Shown: positions 33,026 through 44,207 of the stretch, piece after piece
Layout: each line of letters begins with the position of its first letter
Position numbering within the stretch: the first letter of the stretch is position 1
From: Cyanodermella asteris
Lineage: Eukaryota > Ascomycota > Lecanoromycetes > Ostropales > Stictidaceae
Assembly (NCBI GenBank): GCA_900618795.1
Contig: UYJD01000002.1
Span: 301,150-365,149, forward strand
DNA length: 64,000 nucleotides
Reading direction: 5' to 3'
Notes under the pieces: model-generated
Told to the model about the DNA's origin: nothing
Database searches by the model: none
Seen by the model: only the letters and a program-made list of their open reading frames with translations
Made by a program: the position numbers and the translations under genes

Positions 33026-36000
33026 ATGTTGAGGTCTGGTTCGTCTCTGTCCAGATACCGCAGAGAGCGCAGCAAGAGCGCCAATCGCGACGGCGAAAAG
33101 GTCCGCCAGAACCAGAGCACCATCCACAACCTAGAGGAAGCAGGACTGTTGTACCAGTCGCGTGAGTGATTCCCATTCTGACCTCTTGAACCTGACTGCG
33201 TCGTTGCCCGTTGCCCGTTGCCTCGTCCGCCCAAAGTTCAGTCGTTGCTGGTCGCCCTCTTCCGCCACAACGCCATCACGCTACTCCGTACTAGTCTGCT
33301 ACCCAGGCCGGCCCCGAAACCAAATCCTCATCCACTGACCACAGCATCTTCCACCGTCTTGCAGCGTCGTTGCACCGCATCTTGACTTTCCCGGCCATCA
33401 GAACTCGGTCGCGCACGTCTCGCGGCCACTCAGACGGTCAACGTCTTTGCTCACCTTCCCTCCTGCGCCGTTGCCGAGGATCAGACTGCCGTGCACTGCG
33501 CTCGAATCTGATGCTTTCGCTGAGTTGGTCACTAACTCGAGCTTTCTCCTGACGCAGAATCCGAACGAAAGCCTAAAGTGACTCGTCAGCCTTCGGCCGC
33601 CGCCCGCAACGCCGATCGAAATAGTGGCATCTCTGATTTGCTGAGGAGGGAAAGGGAGGTGACCAGGGCCTATTCGACGAGAGATCGGGCAAAACGACAT
33701 CTTGGCTACGCCAGCATCTTGCGCAATTACTGGCAGTCTCCGCAGTACAGCCATCGCACGCAGGCTTCGTTCGACTGGCGATCCGGCCACGCCTATACGG
33801 GCATGATGGAGCTCGAGCGCGGCAGGAATCGACGTGACCGCACCTTCATTGGCAGCGAGTGTGCCGTTTGCGAGGAGCCTCTGGAACACACATTGCGCGG
33901 CGAGCGCATTCTTCAGTTCTCGTGCAGCCACGTGTCGCACGAGGCTTGCTTCTACGAGTATATCAAGGAGATTGACTCGCAGTACTGTCCTACCTGCAAT
34001 GCGCCGCTGGGCCTGGACACCAGTCGCGGCGGAAATGTTCTTGATCTGGGTATGTCGAAAGCCATTGGGTCCCACCACGCATGCTGATACTTGAACAGAA
34101 AAGTTGAGCAACATCGTCCGGTCCGTCGCACAAAGTAGCAACGACTCGCGCAGTGATCAAGGGAACCGCAGCACGCAGAACACGCCTACGCCGTGGGATA
34201 GTCAGACCATAAGGGACGATGACAGGAGAAGGCAAGAGAGCATTCAGGGCGGCACTATCAGGGAAGCAGACCGCCGCTCTCATGGTACGTCCATGAGCAA
34301 CTATACGTACCAGCAGCAGCCCCGCCCAGAACGCGAACGCTACAATTCTGTTTCTCAATCCACACAGCGAACACATGGCAGGAAGGACAGTACCGGTCAG
34401 GCATCGTCCAATGGAGACTACGGTGACCACGGCCGTCGACACGACTACGACGTCGATCAGATGGAGACGGACCTTAGCAGTCCAAGGGCGAGCCTCAAGG
34501 AAAGCCCAATCCCACCACCCCAGATCCAAGTCCGCAGCGAATATCCGACTCTGACCCGCTCGAAGCATCTTCAGCCCTTGACCTGCTTGGTGACGGTGGA
34601 AGTACCCGAGGGCAAATGGCGACCAACGCCGGAAGATTTGCGCCCACCGCCACCGCTGCCCAACGCTCATGACGATGGTAAAGAGGTGGTACCCCGGCCC
34701 AGAACACCTGAAGAGGAAGCGGCGCCGGATTGGATGAGCGAAACGCCGCAAGAGCTTGAGGAGATCACCCAGGACCTGCGCGAGCGCGTCGAAAATTGGC
34801 ATGGTCTTGATTTCTCCAGGTTCGGCAAGCTCAGCCGCCATGGGACCCTACAAGTCAGCCGAGACAGGACATCATGGCAAGAGCTGGAGTGCTTCTTGTT
34901 CGCCGAAATGCTCATTTGCATCAAGGAAAAGAGGGGAGCTATCCCGGTTTATGCTGATGGAAACTCGAAGCGGAAGCTGACAAAGTGCACGCTCAGAGGA
35001 TCAATTCTGATCAAGAAGCATCTGCGACACGTCGAATCTCAGACCAACGAAGCCATTCTCTCGCTCAGCTTGGCAGTGCAGGAGCTCAGCAAATTTCATC
35101 TCCGCTTCGGCAGCCAGGCACAGCTCGAAGCCTGGAAGCGCTCGTTGCTTGACCTGATCGCTCCGCCGAATGCCCCTCGGCCCCGCCAACCTGAGCAAGC
35201 CGAGCTGGACAATTCTGGCACGGAAGACGAGGAATGGAGAAATCCGAAGAAGCCACAAAGAGTCTCGTCTGGTGTCTCGTCATGGGGTGGTGGTCGATCG
35301 CAAGCAACCGCACCGACCGAGTACACCAACCCTGGCAGGTACTCCAATGTTCCGAATCTCGGCCCAACAATCCATGTCGCGATGGACCTGGTTGTTGTGA
35401 TTCCCGTCTCGTCATCGATGCAGGGTCTTAAGATTACACTGCTTCGAGACGCGCTTCGATTCATGGTACAGAACCTCGGCGAAAGAGATCGCATGGGTCT
35501 GGTCACTTTTGGTTCGAGCCAGGGAGGTGTGCCGCTAGTCGGTATGACCACCAAAGCATGGACTGGCTGGAACAAGATTTTGAACTCGATCAGGCCCGTG
35601 GGTCAGAAGAGTTTGCGAGCCGATGTTGTCGAGGGCGCAAACGTCGCCATGGACCTGCTGATGCAACGCAGGTCGAACAACCCCATCGCTTCGATCCTGC
35701 TTATCAGCGACTCCTCGACAACGGACGGCGAAAGCGTGGATTTCGTCACGTCTCGTGCAGAGGCTGCCAAAGTCACCATCCACTCATTCGGGCTTGGACT
35801 CACGCACAACCCCACAACAATGATCGACCTGTCTGGCAAGACAAAAGCATCCTATACCTATGTCAAAGACTGGATGATGTTGGGGGAATGTTTGGCAGGC
35901 TGCCTCGGCTCGTTGCAGAGCACATCACACCAGAATGCAAAGCTACGGTTACGACTGCCGGAAGGGTCCCCAGCAAAGTTCGCCAAGATACAGGGTGCAC

Positions 36001-36998
36001 TCAACACTGTTAAGCGACTGGCTGGACGGGAAGCTGAGTGCACGCTCGGAGATTTGCGCTTTGGCGACAAGCGAGATATCCTTGTTCAACTGGTCGTCGC
36101 CCCCGACAATTCCCCTGCAGAAGAGACGCCGCAAGACCAGTGGGAAAGCATCATCTCAGGCCTCGAGGCGCTTGGTGGAGCTTCGGAAGATGGCGAGGCA
36201 CGAGCGCCTAGCGTGGAAGAGGTGCCTCTACTCCAAGCAGAGCTTGTATACGGCGATCTGATCCGCGACTGCTCATCAACACAAACGCGGCCTTCATTGT
36301 TGGCGATCACAATGCTCCCTGCTAACCCGCGAGCGTCGAGGGCGAATGGCCGTCCACCTACACCACCCATTCCCCCGCACACATCAATTGTACAGCGTCG
36401 CATGGAGATGCTGACGGCCGACATGCTCACACGAGGCTTGCTTCTTGTATCCAGAGGACAGTCTGATCGTGCGCAACACCTGCTCAACGAGACCAGGTCA
36501 ATCCTCAAGGGGCTCGCAAAGGGCGGACTGCCACCGATCCCACCGCCCACTTCCAAGAAGGACAACTCGGCCTCCAACAACAATGGCGGGCTGATCAGTG
36601 ATACCGCAAGCGCTACAGGCTCGACAGGATCCGGCCACAGTACCGAAGGTCTGGGTCCAGGCCAGCCTTCGCCTGGTGCTCCGACAGAGACACCGTCATA
36701 CCCTCCATCCAGCGTCGCCCCAGGTGTTTCCGGTGGCATTGATCCAGCAACCCTTCATGCTCTGGAAACGGAACTCGATGCTGCTTTGGAATGGATCAAC
36801 CACCCGGCAGTATTTGGCAGAGATAGCCGTAAAGCTGTCTTTCAAGCGATTGGCGTGGTTTCCTCGCAGCGTGCCTATACTTTCCGCACGCCGGCAGAGG
36901 GCCTCTGGGCAAGTCGCATCAGCGGTATCAAAACACTGACTGCGAAGAGCCGCGAATGGCGAGAAGTCACTGAAGAGTCACTTGCGGAGGAGGCGTGA
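33026..36998 (+). CDS. RING-H2/PH-like/vWA scaffold-type protein (Ste5/Far1-like)
   Basis: Three exons (33026-33161, 33558-34049, 34099-36998) give 1175 aa. A RING-H2 finger lies at residues 147-192 with ligands Cys147, Cys150, Cys168, His170, His173, Cys176, Cys189 and Cys192. After a disordered stretch, a PH-like region spans about 449-561 (GTLQVSRDRTSWQELECFLF .. LEAWKRSLLDL). A von Willebrand A domain follows at about 633-811 (LVVVIPVSSSMQGLK .. ASILLISDSSTTDG). This order matches the yeast pheromone-pathway scaffolds Ste5 and Far1. The metal-site motif DxSxS is degenerate, with Pro at the Asp position. The C-terminus is Pro/Ser/Gly-rich plus a conserved-looking helical end. The 396-nt first intron is the longest in the window. 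Family role is inferred from architecture. Confidence 0.75.
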
Positions 36999-38586
36999 GC
37001 CACCAACAGTCTCGGCAATATCTCCTGTCTGCCATCATCCATTATAACGACCTTCAAACGTCATCACGACTTCACAGAAAAGCGACTCATCATTATGGTG
37101 TGTTCTCTCTCCCAAACGGCCATTTCGCGATATGCATATTTCGGAAATCGAAGGGAAACCAGCTGTTTGGATTTTCGGTTTTGGTGTTCTACCTTGTTTT
37201 TGTGTTTGCTTGTGCTGGTCGGATAGCAACGCGTGGCCGTTCAGGCCCTACACATTTCATCTGTATCTGTTCCTTCTGTATTTATCGGATATATCCCCGA
37301 AAGCGTCATTTGAGGCCAGCGATGGACTATGAAAAAGGACATGAAATCTTGGACAAGGGAGGAGACCAGTAGCGCTTGGATTTGTGCACGTGTGGAAGGA
37401 AGATAGGGTAGCGAAGGACCATTCATGGCTGTGGATGCTGTTGTTGTTGGGCCTTGGAATAGCCTGGGCGACTGCGAGATGTTGCTACGGGCTGTATTCG
37501 AGAAGGATACAATGAAGATGGGTATTGATACCGCCATTTCACTCCAAACTTAGTGTGTTGACAATAGACATTGGCTGTGTGGGCATATGAGTTACTGTCA
37601 TCATGACCTCAATTCGTACCCGAGGCAATCCCGAGCCAGTTACCAACAACTGTGCATCTAGACCCGGGTTTAAATTTCGAATGAAGGACGGGAAGCCACT
37701 TCACGTGTTCGTCGTAGAATGCTCCAGCTGGCACCGAGACAATTAACATACGAAACAGTGCCTGAGATTTTGGTTGGACCACATTGCAAATAGCACGCGA
37801 AATAGGAGGATGAATATAGTCCTGACAGATACTGGGATGATCACTCTGAGCAGCACTTTCCGAGACACCGTTTGATAAGCCTGTCGGGGGTCTTTGACAG
37901 GAATTCTTGGAATGTATACTTTGACCATCACAGTGGAGTAATGATGCCGTATCTGGGTAATGCCATGGCCGGACAGCCACGTTTTGGTGAGCCGTTGGAG
38001 GCTCTCAGCCACATTCGGGCCAGTGCTGGGCGCAGAAGCAGCCTTCCAGTGATGATTACTACCTATTATTGATCAGGGAACATGGATGACGGTCAGGTGG
38101 ATCAGAGTTCACAGGGTCCATTCGGAGGCTCACCCTTTCGTCAGTGGCCCGCCAGAAGTGGAAAGCATCGATCATACTGCCCGGACGTGGGATCTTTGGG
38201 CGTCAACTTGAGCTGGTCGCCGGTAGCGTTTCGCGCTGGGCGGCTGCGGACCGACAACTCCCAACTTCGTCTTTCGTGCACCTCCGAGCTCGTTCTGCAA
38301 CACCGTCGCATCTCTCACCATTACATACCGCAGTCTTCTACCGACACCATCCGCTTCCAGCTGTCGCTCGCCTGCCATCGCGCCCGTCGCCAAATCTACC
38401 GACGACAATCGCGATCGATCCGTCTCAGCGCTTTGCTTGCTTGGGCTCCTTCACCGTTGTGCTCTCATGCAACGACCCGTCGAGCAACAGCATCCTGGAC
38501 ACAGCAGTCTTTGTCCCTTATTGCTCTTCTGCAGTCATCTACAAGCTGCCGGTATCGCTTCCCAGCGTTGAGCCTCCGGGTAGTCC
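36999..38586. other. Intergenic region upstream of the Cdc4-like gene
   Basis: About 1.6 kb. The last 500 bp are likely promoter and leader of the F-box/WD40 gene. A 123-codon minus-strand frame (37609-37980) has no ATG start or known motif. No gene supported. Confidence 0.5.
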
Positions 38587-40764
38587 ATGGCGGGTACCGG
38601 CTCACCGGACCCCATGCTACAAACCGCTTTTGACTCGGAAGACGACCAGACTTACGCTACCAAGACCTCCTCTCCCTCCTCCCCTTATACTCGGAAACGG
38701 CAATCACATCCCCCCTGCAAGAGAATCACACCGAGCTCAATGGAGCCTGAGCACGCACACCAGGCCGACATGATGAGCCAGCACCCTCGTCCGCCGCTCA
38801 CGCCCAGCACCGGAGCTCCTCCAGACATGACACAGTCCCACCCGTTGCTCCCGTCCGCTCCCGCGTCGCCGCCAACCCCAGCTCCTAGTCCGACTCCACA
38901 CGTCAGAGGAACGGCGAGCGCGGGTTGGCATGGATCGTCACCGCTCGGGCACTATCACGAGCAGTCCATATTCAAAGAGTTCCGCTTCGAATTCAGCAAG
39001 CAGGACGTGAAGAAAAAGGAGGCGTGGCTGAATACCATTGTTGATCAGTGTGACAGTCACCTGCTGAGCTATTTGCAGAAGCTCGTCAGCCCGCGGCTGA
39101 AGAAGGACCCATTCCAGGTCCTGCCCAACGAGCTGTGCTTTAAGATACTACAATTCGTGGATGATCCGAGGACGTTTGTGAGGGCATCGCAGGTCTCGCG
39201 GCGCTGGAGAGAGGTGCTAAGCGACGATCAGGCGTGGAAGACGCTATGCGAAAAGCATTCATATCGACGCATGTCGAATGACTCAACAACTTTTGACTCT
39301 CCCGTTTCAGCCTTGCCTCCCACCAATCTTGGACTTTTCCAGTTACCTTCCGCAACACCTTCGTCCTCGGACGCCCGCAACTTCCTTACCGCTGCAAGCC
39401 AGATTCGCAACCTTAGAATGTCGAGACCTAGATCAACGCACCGATCACATTTCAAGCATCGTTATTTGGTCGACCATGCATGGAGAAAAGGGGGGCATTT
39501 GACGCAGAAACACATCACACCTGATCATGGCGTCGTAACTAGCTTACACTTGACGAAGAAGTACATTGTGGTCGCTTTGGACAATGCCAAGATCCATGTT
39601 TTCGATACGAAAGGGCACCAATTACGGGTCCTTCAGGGGCATGTCATGGGCGTGTGGGCTATGATCCCCTGCGGTGATATACTTGTCAGTGGTGGATGCG
39701 ACAGGGACGTGAGAGTCTGGAACATGGCCACTGGCGTGTCAATTCATACTATGAGAGGGCATACCTCGACGGTACGTTGTCTGAAGATGTCAGACAATAC
39801 AACGGCGATTTCTGGGTCGAGGGATACGACACTTAGGATTTGGGATGTGCCGACAGGTCACTGCCGTTCAGTGTTGCTTGGTCACCAAGCCAGCGTTCGC
39901 TGTTTGGAAATTCACGGCGACTTGGTCGTGAGCGGGAGTTACGATACCACGGCCAAAATTTGGCGCATCTCAACGGGCGAATGTTTGCGAACGTTGCAGG
40001 GGCATTTCTCGCAAATATATGCAGTTGCATTCGACGGTATCAGAATAGCCACGGGGAGTCTGGATACTAGCGTTCGTATTTGGGATCCAAACGACGGGTA
40101 AGTGATGGCTATACCAACAGGAAACAATGAGCTGACCAGTTTCAGAACCTGCAAGGCGATTCTCCAAGGTCACACATCCCTTGTCGGACAGCTACAACTC
40201 CGTCGCAACCAGCTCGTAACCGGCGGTAGCGACGGCAGCGTACGCGTCTGGTCGTTACAGACTTATACAGCTATCCATAGATTGGCAGCGCACGACAATA
40301 GTGTTACGTCGCTCCAATTCGACGATTCCCGCATCGTATCCGGTGGCAGCGACGGTCGCGTCAAGATCTGGGATCTCCGTTCAGGCCTGCTTATCCGCGA
40401 GCTTAGCCAGCCCGCCGAAGCAGTCTGGCGCGTCGCATTCGGGGACGAGCGCAGTGTCGTCCTGGCGAGCAGACATGGTAGAACTGTGATGGAATTGTGG
40501 GACTTTGCACCTCCGGATGAAGATGACGGCTCCGGTCGGCCGTTGCTGCAGCCTGCCGCGGTGGTGGGAGGCAACGATAATCCCGGTCGGGGGTTGGAAG
40601 ACGCGGTGTTGCAGGACTTGCAGCAGATGGATTCCAATGGTGAGGGGGCACAACTTGAAAGGCGGATGAGCAGTGATAATATCGACATGCTTGACGTTGA
40701 TGCAGATACGAAGGACGACCGATTCTCGGGTGGGGTCGTCCCTGGAATGGACACTGGCGATTAG
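38587..40764 (+). CDS. cdc4: Cdc4-like F-box/WD40 substrate receptor of SCF ubiquitin ligase
   Basis: Two exons (38587-40097 and 40146-40764, 48-nt intron) give 709 aa. The N-terminus is disordered and Pro/Ser-rich (residues 1-120). An F-box lies at about 175-222 (DPFQVLPNELCFKILQFVDD), preceded by a helical segment. WD40 repeats run from about 315 to 650, with strong units such as LVSGGCDRDVRVWNMATG and AISGSRDTTLRIWDVPTG. This layout is that of Cdc4/Pop1-type receptors, which bring phosphorylated cell-cycle proteins to the SCF E3 ligase. Sulphur-regulating Met30/SconB is a related alternative, but the N-terminal layout fits Cdc4 better. The C-terminus is acidic. Confidence 0.88.
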
Positions 40765-41901
40765 AGACGTCGGATTGATTGGAGAAGAGGAAGAGGCTAC
40801 TTACGAAGTATGAAATGCCAGGAGATCTTGGCTGACGACATTGATGGATTGATCATGACGGCATTTATAGGGAACTATTTGATTATTCGGCAGGGGTGTT
40901 TGAAGGGTTATCAAATTACTCGTTCTGGGAACAACGTTGCGTGAGCTCGAAGTGCAAATCGATTGATTGACTGGCCATGATACAATATTTGCCCGCTCAT
41001 CGCTGATCCATATGCGAGGCGAGATGCTTGTCAAAGTGCTCATATGCGTAGGCGAACAGGTATACAATCAGGTGTATAGCTCACTGATACTTACCACAGA
41101 GTAGAATGCTGATGAGCGTCTGCTGTCAGCCAACGTGTCAAGTACATCCCGAGCTAGATTTTGACGCATGGCTGTAACCTCATAGATGACCATCTAGGGA
41201 AATTGTAAAGATTGATGCAGTCAGTAATGTCAAAATTCAACCTCTATCTCGTGTTCGTCAGATGCTTGTTCATTCGTGAGCTCAGGCACAGTCACGCTGC
41301 GGTACATGTGATGCGAAACAGGAGGTCCAGCATTCTACCGTGCCGCGATCTTGAACAAACCGTGGCACAAGATTTAAGGTAGGGTGAAACTTCTTAGAAG
41401 AGTTGTTGGACGCAGTAGACATGATTCAAACCCACGTTTGATAAGTTGCGATCGTATCGCCGTCGTGGAATCTATAGCCGGGCGCCCCGCCGTTTCGCTA
41501 AGGCCGCAAGGCGAACCCGAACGATAGCATACCTAATCGATCCCCGCCTGCTAGACAATCGTCAATGCTCAAGCTATCAGCACGACTCCCAAGGCGCCGA
41601 CCGTCCCTGTAGGACTCGTTCATCGTTCTGAAAATCCCCAAGCCGTATCTCCGAGCTCTGGCTCCGAGCAGCTCTTTAGGTCGTGCCGGATCACAGCTGT
41701 GGAGCTCTATATCTCTCCTCTACCCCGGACTTGGCATCGTTCTCCGATATCCACCACCTCACTCGGCGAGATCACGTTTGCCTGAACCAGCCTCGTACGA
41801 TCACATCGCGAACCAAGCAAGCGCAGAGCTAAGAAGCTGCCAACTTCTAACAACCCCTTTTGTCGCAATCCAAATCAATTTGTCTGGTCGAGCTCATCAA
41901 G
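40765..41901. other. Intergenic, no gene seen
   Basis: About 1.1 kb with short frames only. The last 200 bp are likely promoter of the next gene. Confidence 0.55.
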
Positions 41902-44207
41902 ATGGTCGCCTCGTGGGCTGACCTCCCCGTCGAGGTGCAGCTTCATGTCTTCGCCGAGGCTGAGCCTGCCGATTTGGGCAGGCTGGCCTGTGTATCCAAG
42001 GACTTCAACAGTCTGATCAAGGGGAACAGTCTGCTGTATAGAAAGGTCTATCTGGACCGTTGGGTGAGTTCTTTCAGATTTTTGTTCGATCCGGTCGAGA
42101 TAGGCTGTTGCTGCTGTTCGTCTTCTGAGCCTGGTTTGCCACTCGTCAACATCGACACCACTGTCTACTGGCGGATCCGATTTCGAGCTGTATCTATGAT
42201 TAATTTCGATTTCCTGGCTTCTGATCCATGCCATAATCTCACACGCACGTTTGAATTGAAACATCGCTGACCATACCTACAGGACGACCCGGCCACACAC
42301 CCCACAAACAAGGCTCTCGACTGGGAAACCTCAGTCCACCAAGCCGTGCTCGCTCACAAGATTGCCAATTGCACCAGCCCGGAAACCCAACGAACCCTCC
42401 TCCCCTCCCTCGCCGCAGCCATGACCTCCCTCTCCGCCACCGCCGCGACCTCCACCAGCAACAGCAGCAGCATCTCCGCATCCGCCCAACGCAACGTCAC
42501 CTACATGCGCTCCCTTATCGAATCATCCTCGGACCCCCTCGCCCGCACGCACCTCCTCTGCAAATCCGCCCTCTTCGCCCGCGCCCGCAGCCAACCTCTC
42601 CTCCGAGGCGTCTCCAGCGCCGCCCGTCAACAACAACTCGCGTCCGCGAAGATGCACTGCCTGTACGGCGCTCCGATCCTCAACGATGAGAATAACATAC
42701 ACATGTGGCCGTATGCGGCGAGCAAAGTGTACGATCTACGAAACTACACGGACAAGAATCGTTGGGGACCGTTTATGGATGACGGGAGCGATAGGGTGGA
42801 TTGGGAGAAGCTCGAGGCCATCATGCTGGTGCTCGGGTACAACATTGCGAGAATCGATGCGGACGCGGAGTCCAGTCTGGCGAAGTTGTGGAGGATGCCG
42901 TTTGTGGGCACGGCGGCGGGTAGCTATCGTCCGGTAGGTGGTCCTGGTCCGTCTTCTGATGGTGGGATGTTGGCGGATGACAATATTGACGACGAGTCGG
43001 TTTACGTTCATATTGCGCGTTACTCTGGTATGTTTGAGAGATTTATTGGTGCAGTCCTTCTGATTCGATTTCTTTGGTGCCGCAGGTCGGTGGACCCCGT
43101 TGTGCGCATGCTAAGATTGGTCTTGCAGCGCCTTGGTGCAGGGTTAAGCCGGATCCGGAGTTAGAGGCGCAGGATCCGTATGGAGTCAGTGGGACTTGGT
43201 TGAGGATCGTCTGCTTCTTGGACTATCGGGATCTGTACGACTACAACTTTGGTCAGAACTCTCAGTAAGTGTACCCCAATTCAAAGAGACGAGGATGAAA
43301 GAGTCGTTGTATTGGGCTTCGGCCAAGCATGAGCTCGATTATGTCCTGCTAATCTGATCCCTTCTTGCTGGATCGAGAAGGACTAACGACACTTTGCAGA
43401 CCACGCCTGCGCCACGAGCCTCGTCCACCCCTCCACACCGACGAAGCCGTCCGACTTCTCGTCATGACCCTCGTCGTAACCGGAATCCACTACCCCGACT
43501 CAGACTCCGGTTCCGATTCCAACAACTCCAACCTCTCCCCGTCCGAACTCGACCAGTCACTCCAAGCCGACGTGCCCCCCGGACCCTCAGTCATGTCTGG
43601 CATCTCCCCGGCCTCCGCCTCCCGCACCCGACCCCCCACCACGACCTTTCCAACCCACAAAACCGCCCCGATCGTAACCTTCACCGGCACTGCCCGCGCC
43701 CTGCACGCCGCCTGGGACCCCAACGCCAACAGCACGCTCCGGGGCACCGTCTCCACGACCCCCGAAGGAGAGATTCGATGGACGTCGGTGAGCGTGTACA
43801 ACGGGGTCGAAGAACGCTGGAAGGGAGAAGGGATCCAGGTGGGTGGGGTCAAGAGCGCGAGGGGGGTGCTGGGATCGTGGTTCGATAAGGATTATGCGCC
43901 GCATGGGCCGGCGGGGCCGACGGCGTTTTGGAAGGTTCGGGATGATGTCGCGGCGGGAAGTGAGGAGGAGAGGAAGGAGAGGGAACGGGAGGAGGAGAGG
44001 AGGCGGAGGAGGAGTCAGGGAGCAACTGGACAGGGAAATGGACAAGGAGCAGGAGCGGCTGGTGTTGGTGGTGCGGGTGCGGGAGCTGGAGCTGGAGCTG
44101 GAAGTGCGGATGATCAGAACAATGACGATGATGATAACGACCCTCACGATATGGATGCTTTCATGTCGGACACGCTGGACATGATCGGCCATCATCATGA
44201 TGACTGA
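41902..44207 (+). CDS. F-box protein, Pezizomycotina type
   Basis: Four exons (41902-42063, 42283-43027, 43129-43264, 43400-44207) give 616 aa. An F-box is at residues 5-52 (WADLPVEVQLHVFAEAEPAD). The long middle region (about 55-500) looks globular and is not recognised as a named domain; it contains DPYGVSGTWLRIVCFLDYRD and a GIHYPDSDSGSD acidic loop. A C-terminal segment, AWDPNANSTLRGTVS, leads to VYNGVEERWKGEGIQVGG. The tail is Arg/Glu-rich, then Gly-Ala repeats, then Asp-rich. The second intron uses the acceptor at 43128, since the nearer one introduces a stop. It is likely an SCF substrate adaptor; the target is unknown. Confidence 0.8.

Noticed and set aside
37609-37980. 123-codon minus-strand frame
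   Set aside because: It starts at a GTG and has no domain, no nearby splice-supported partner and no coding-like pattern across its length.
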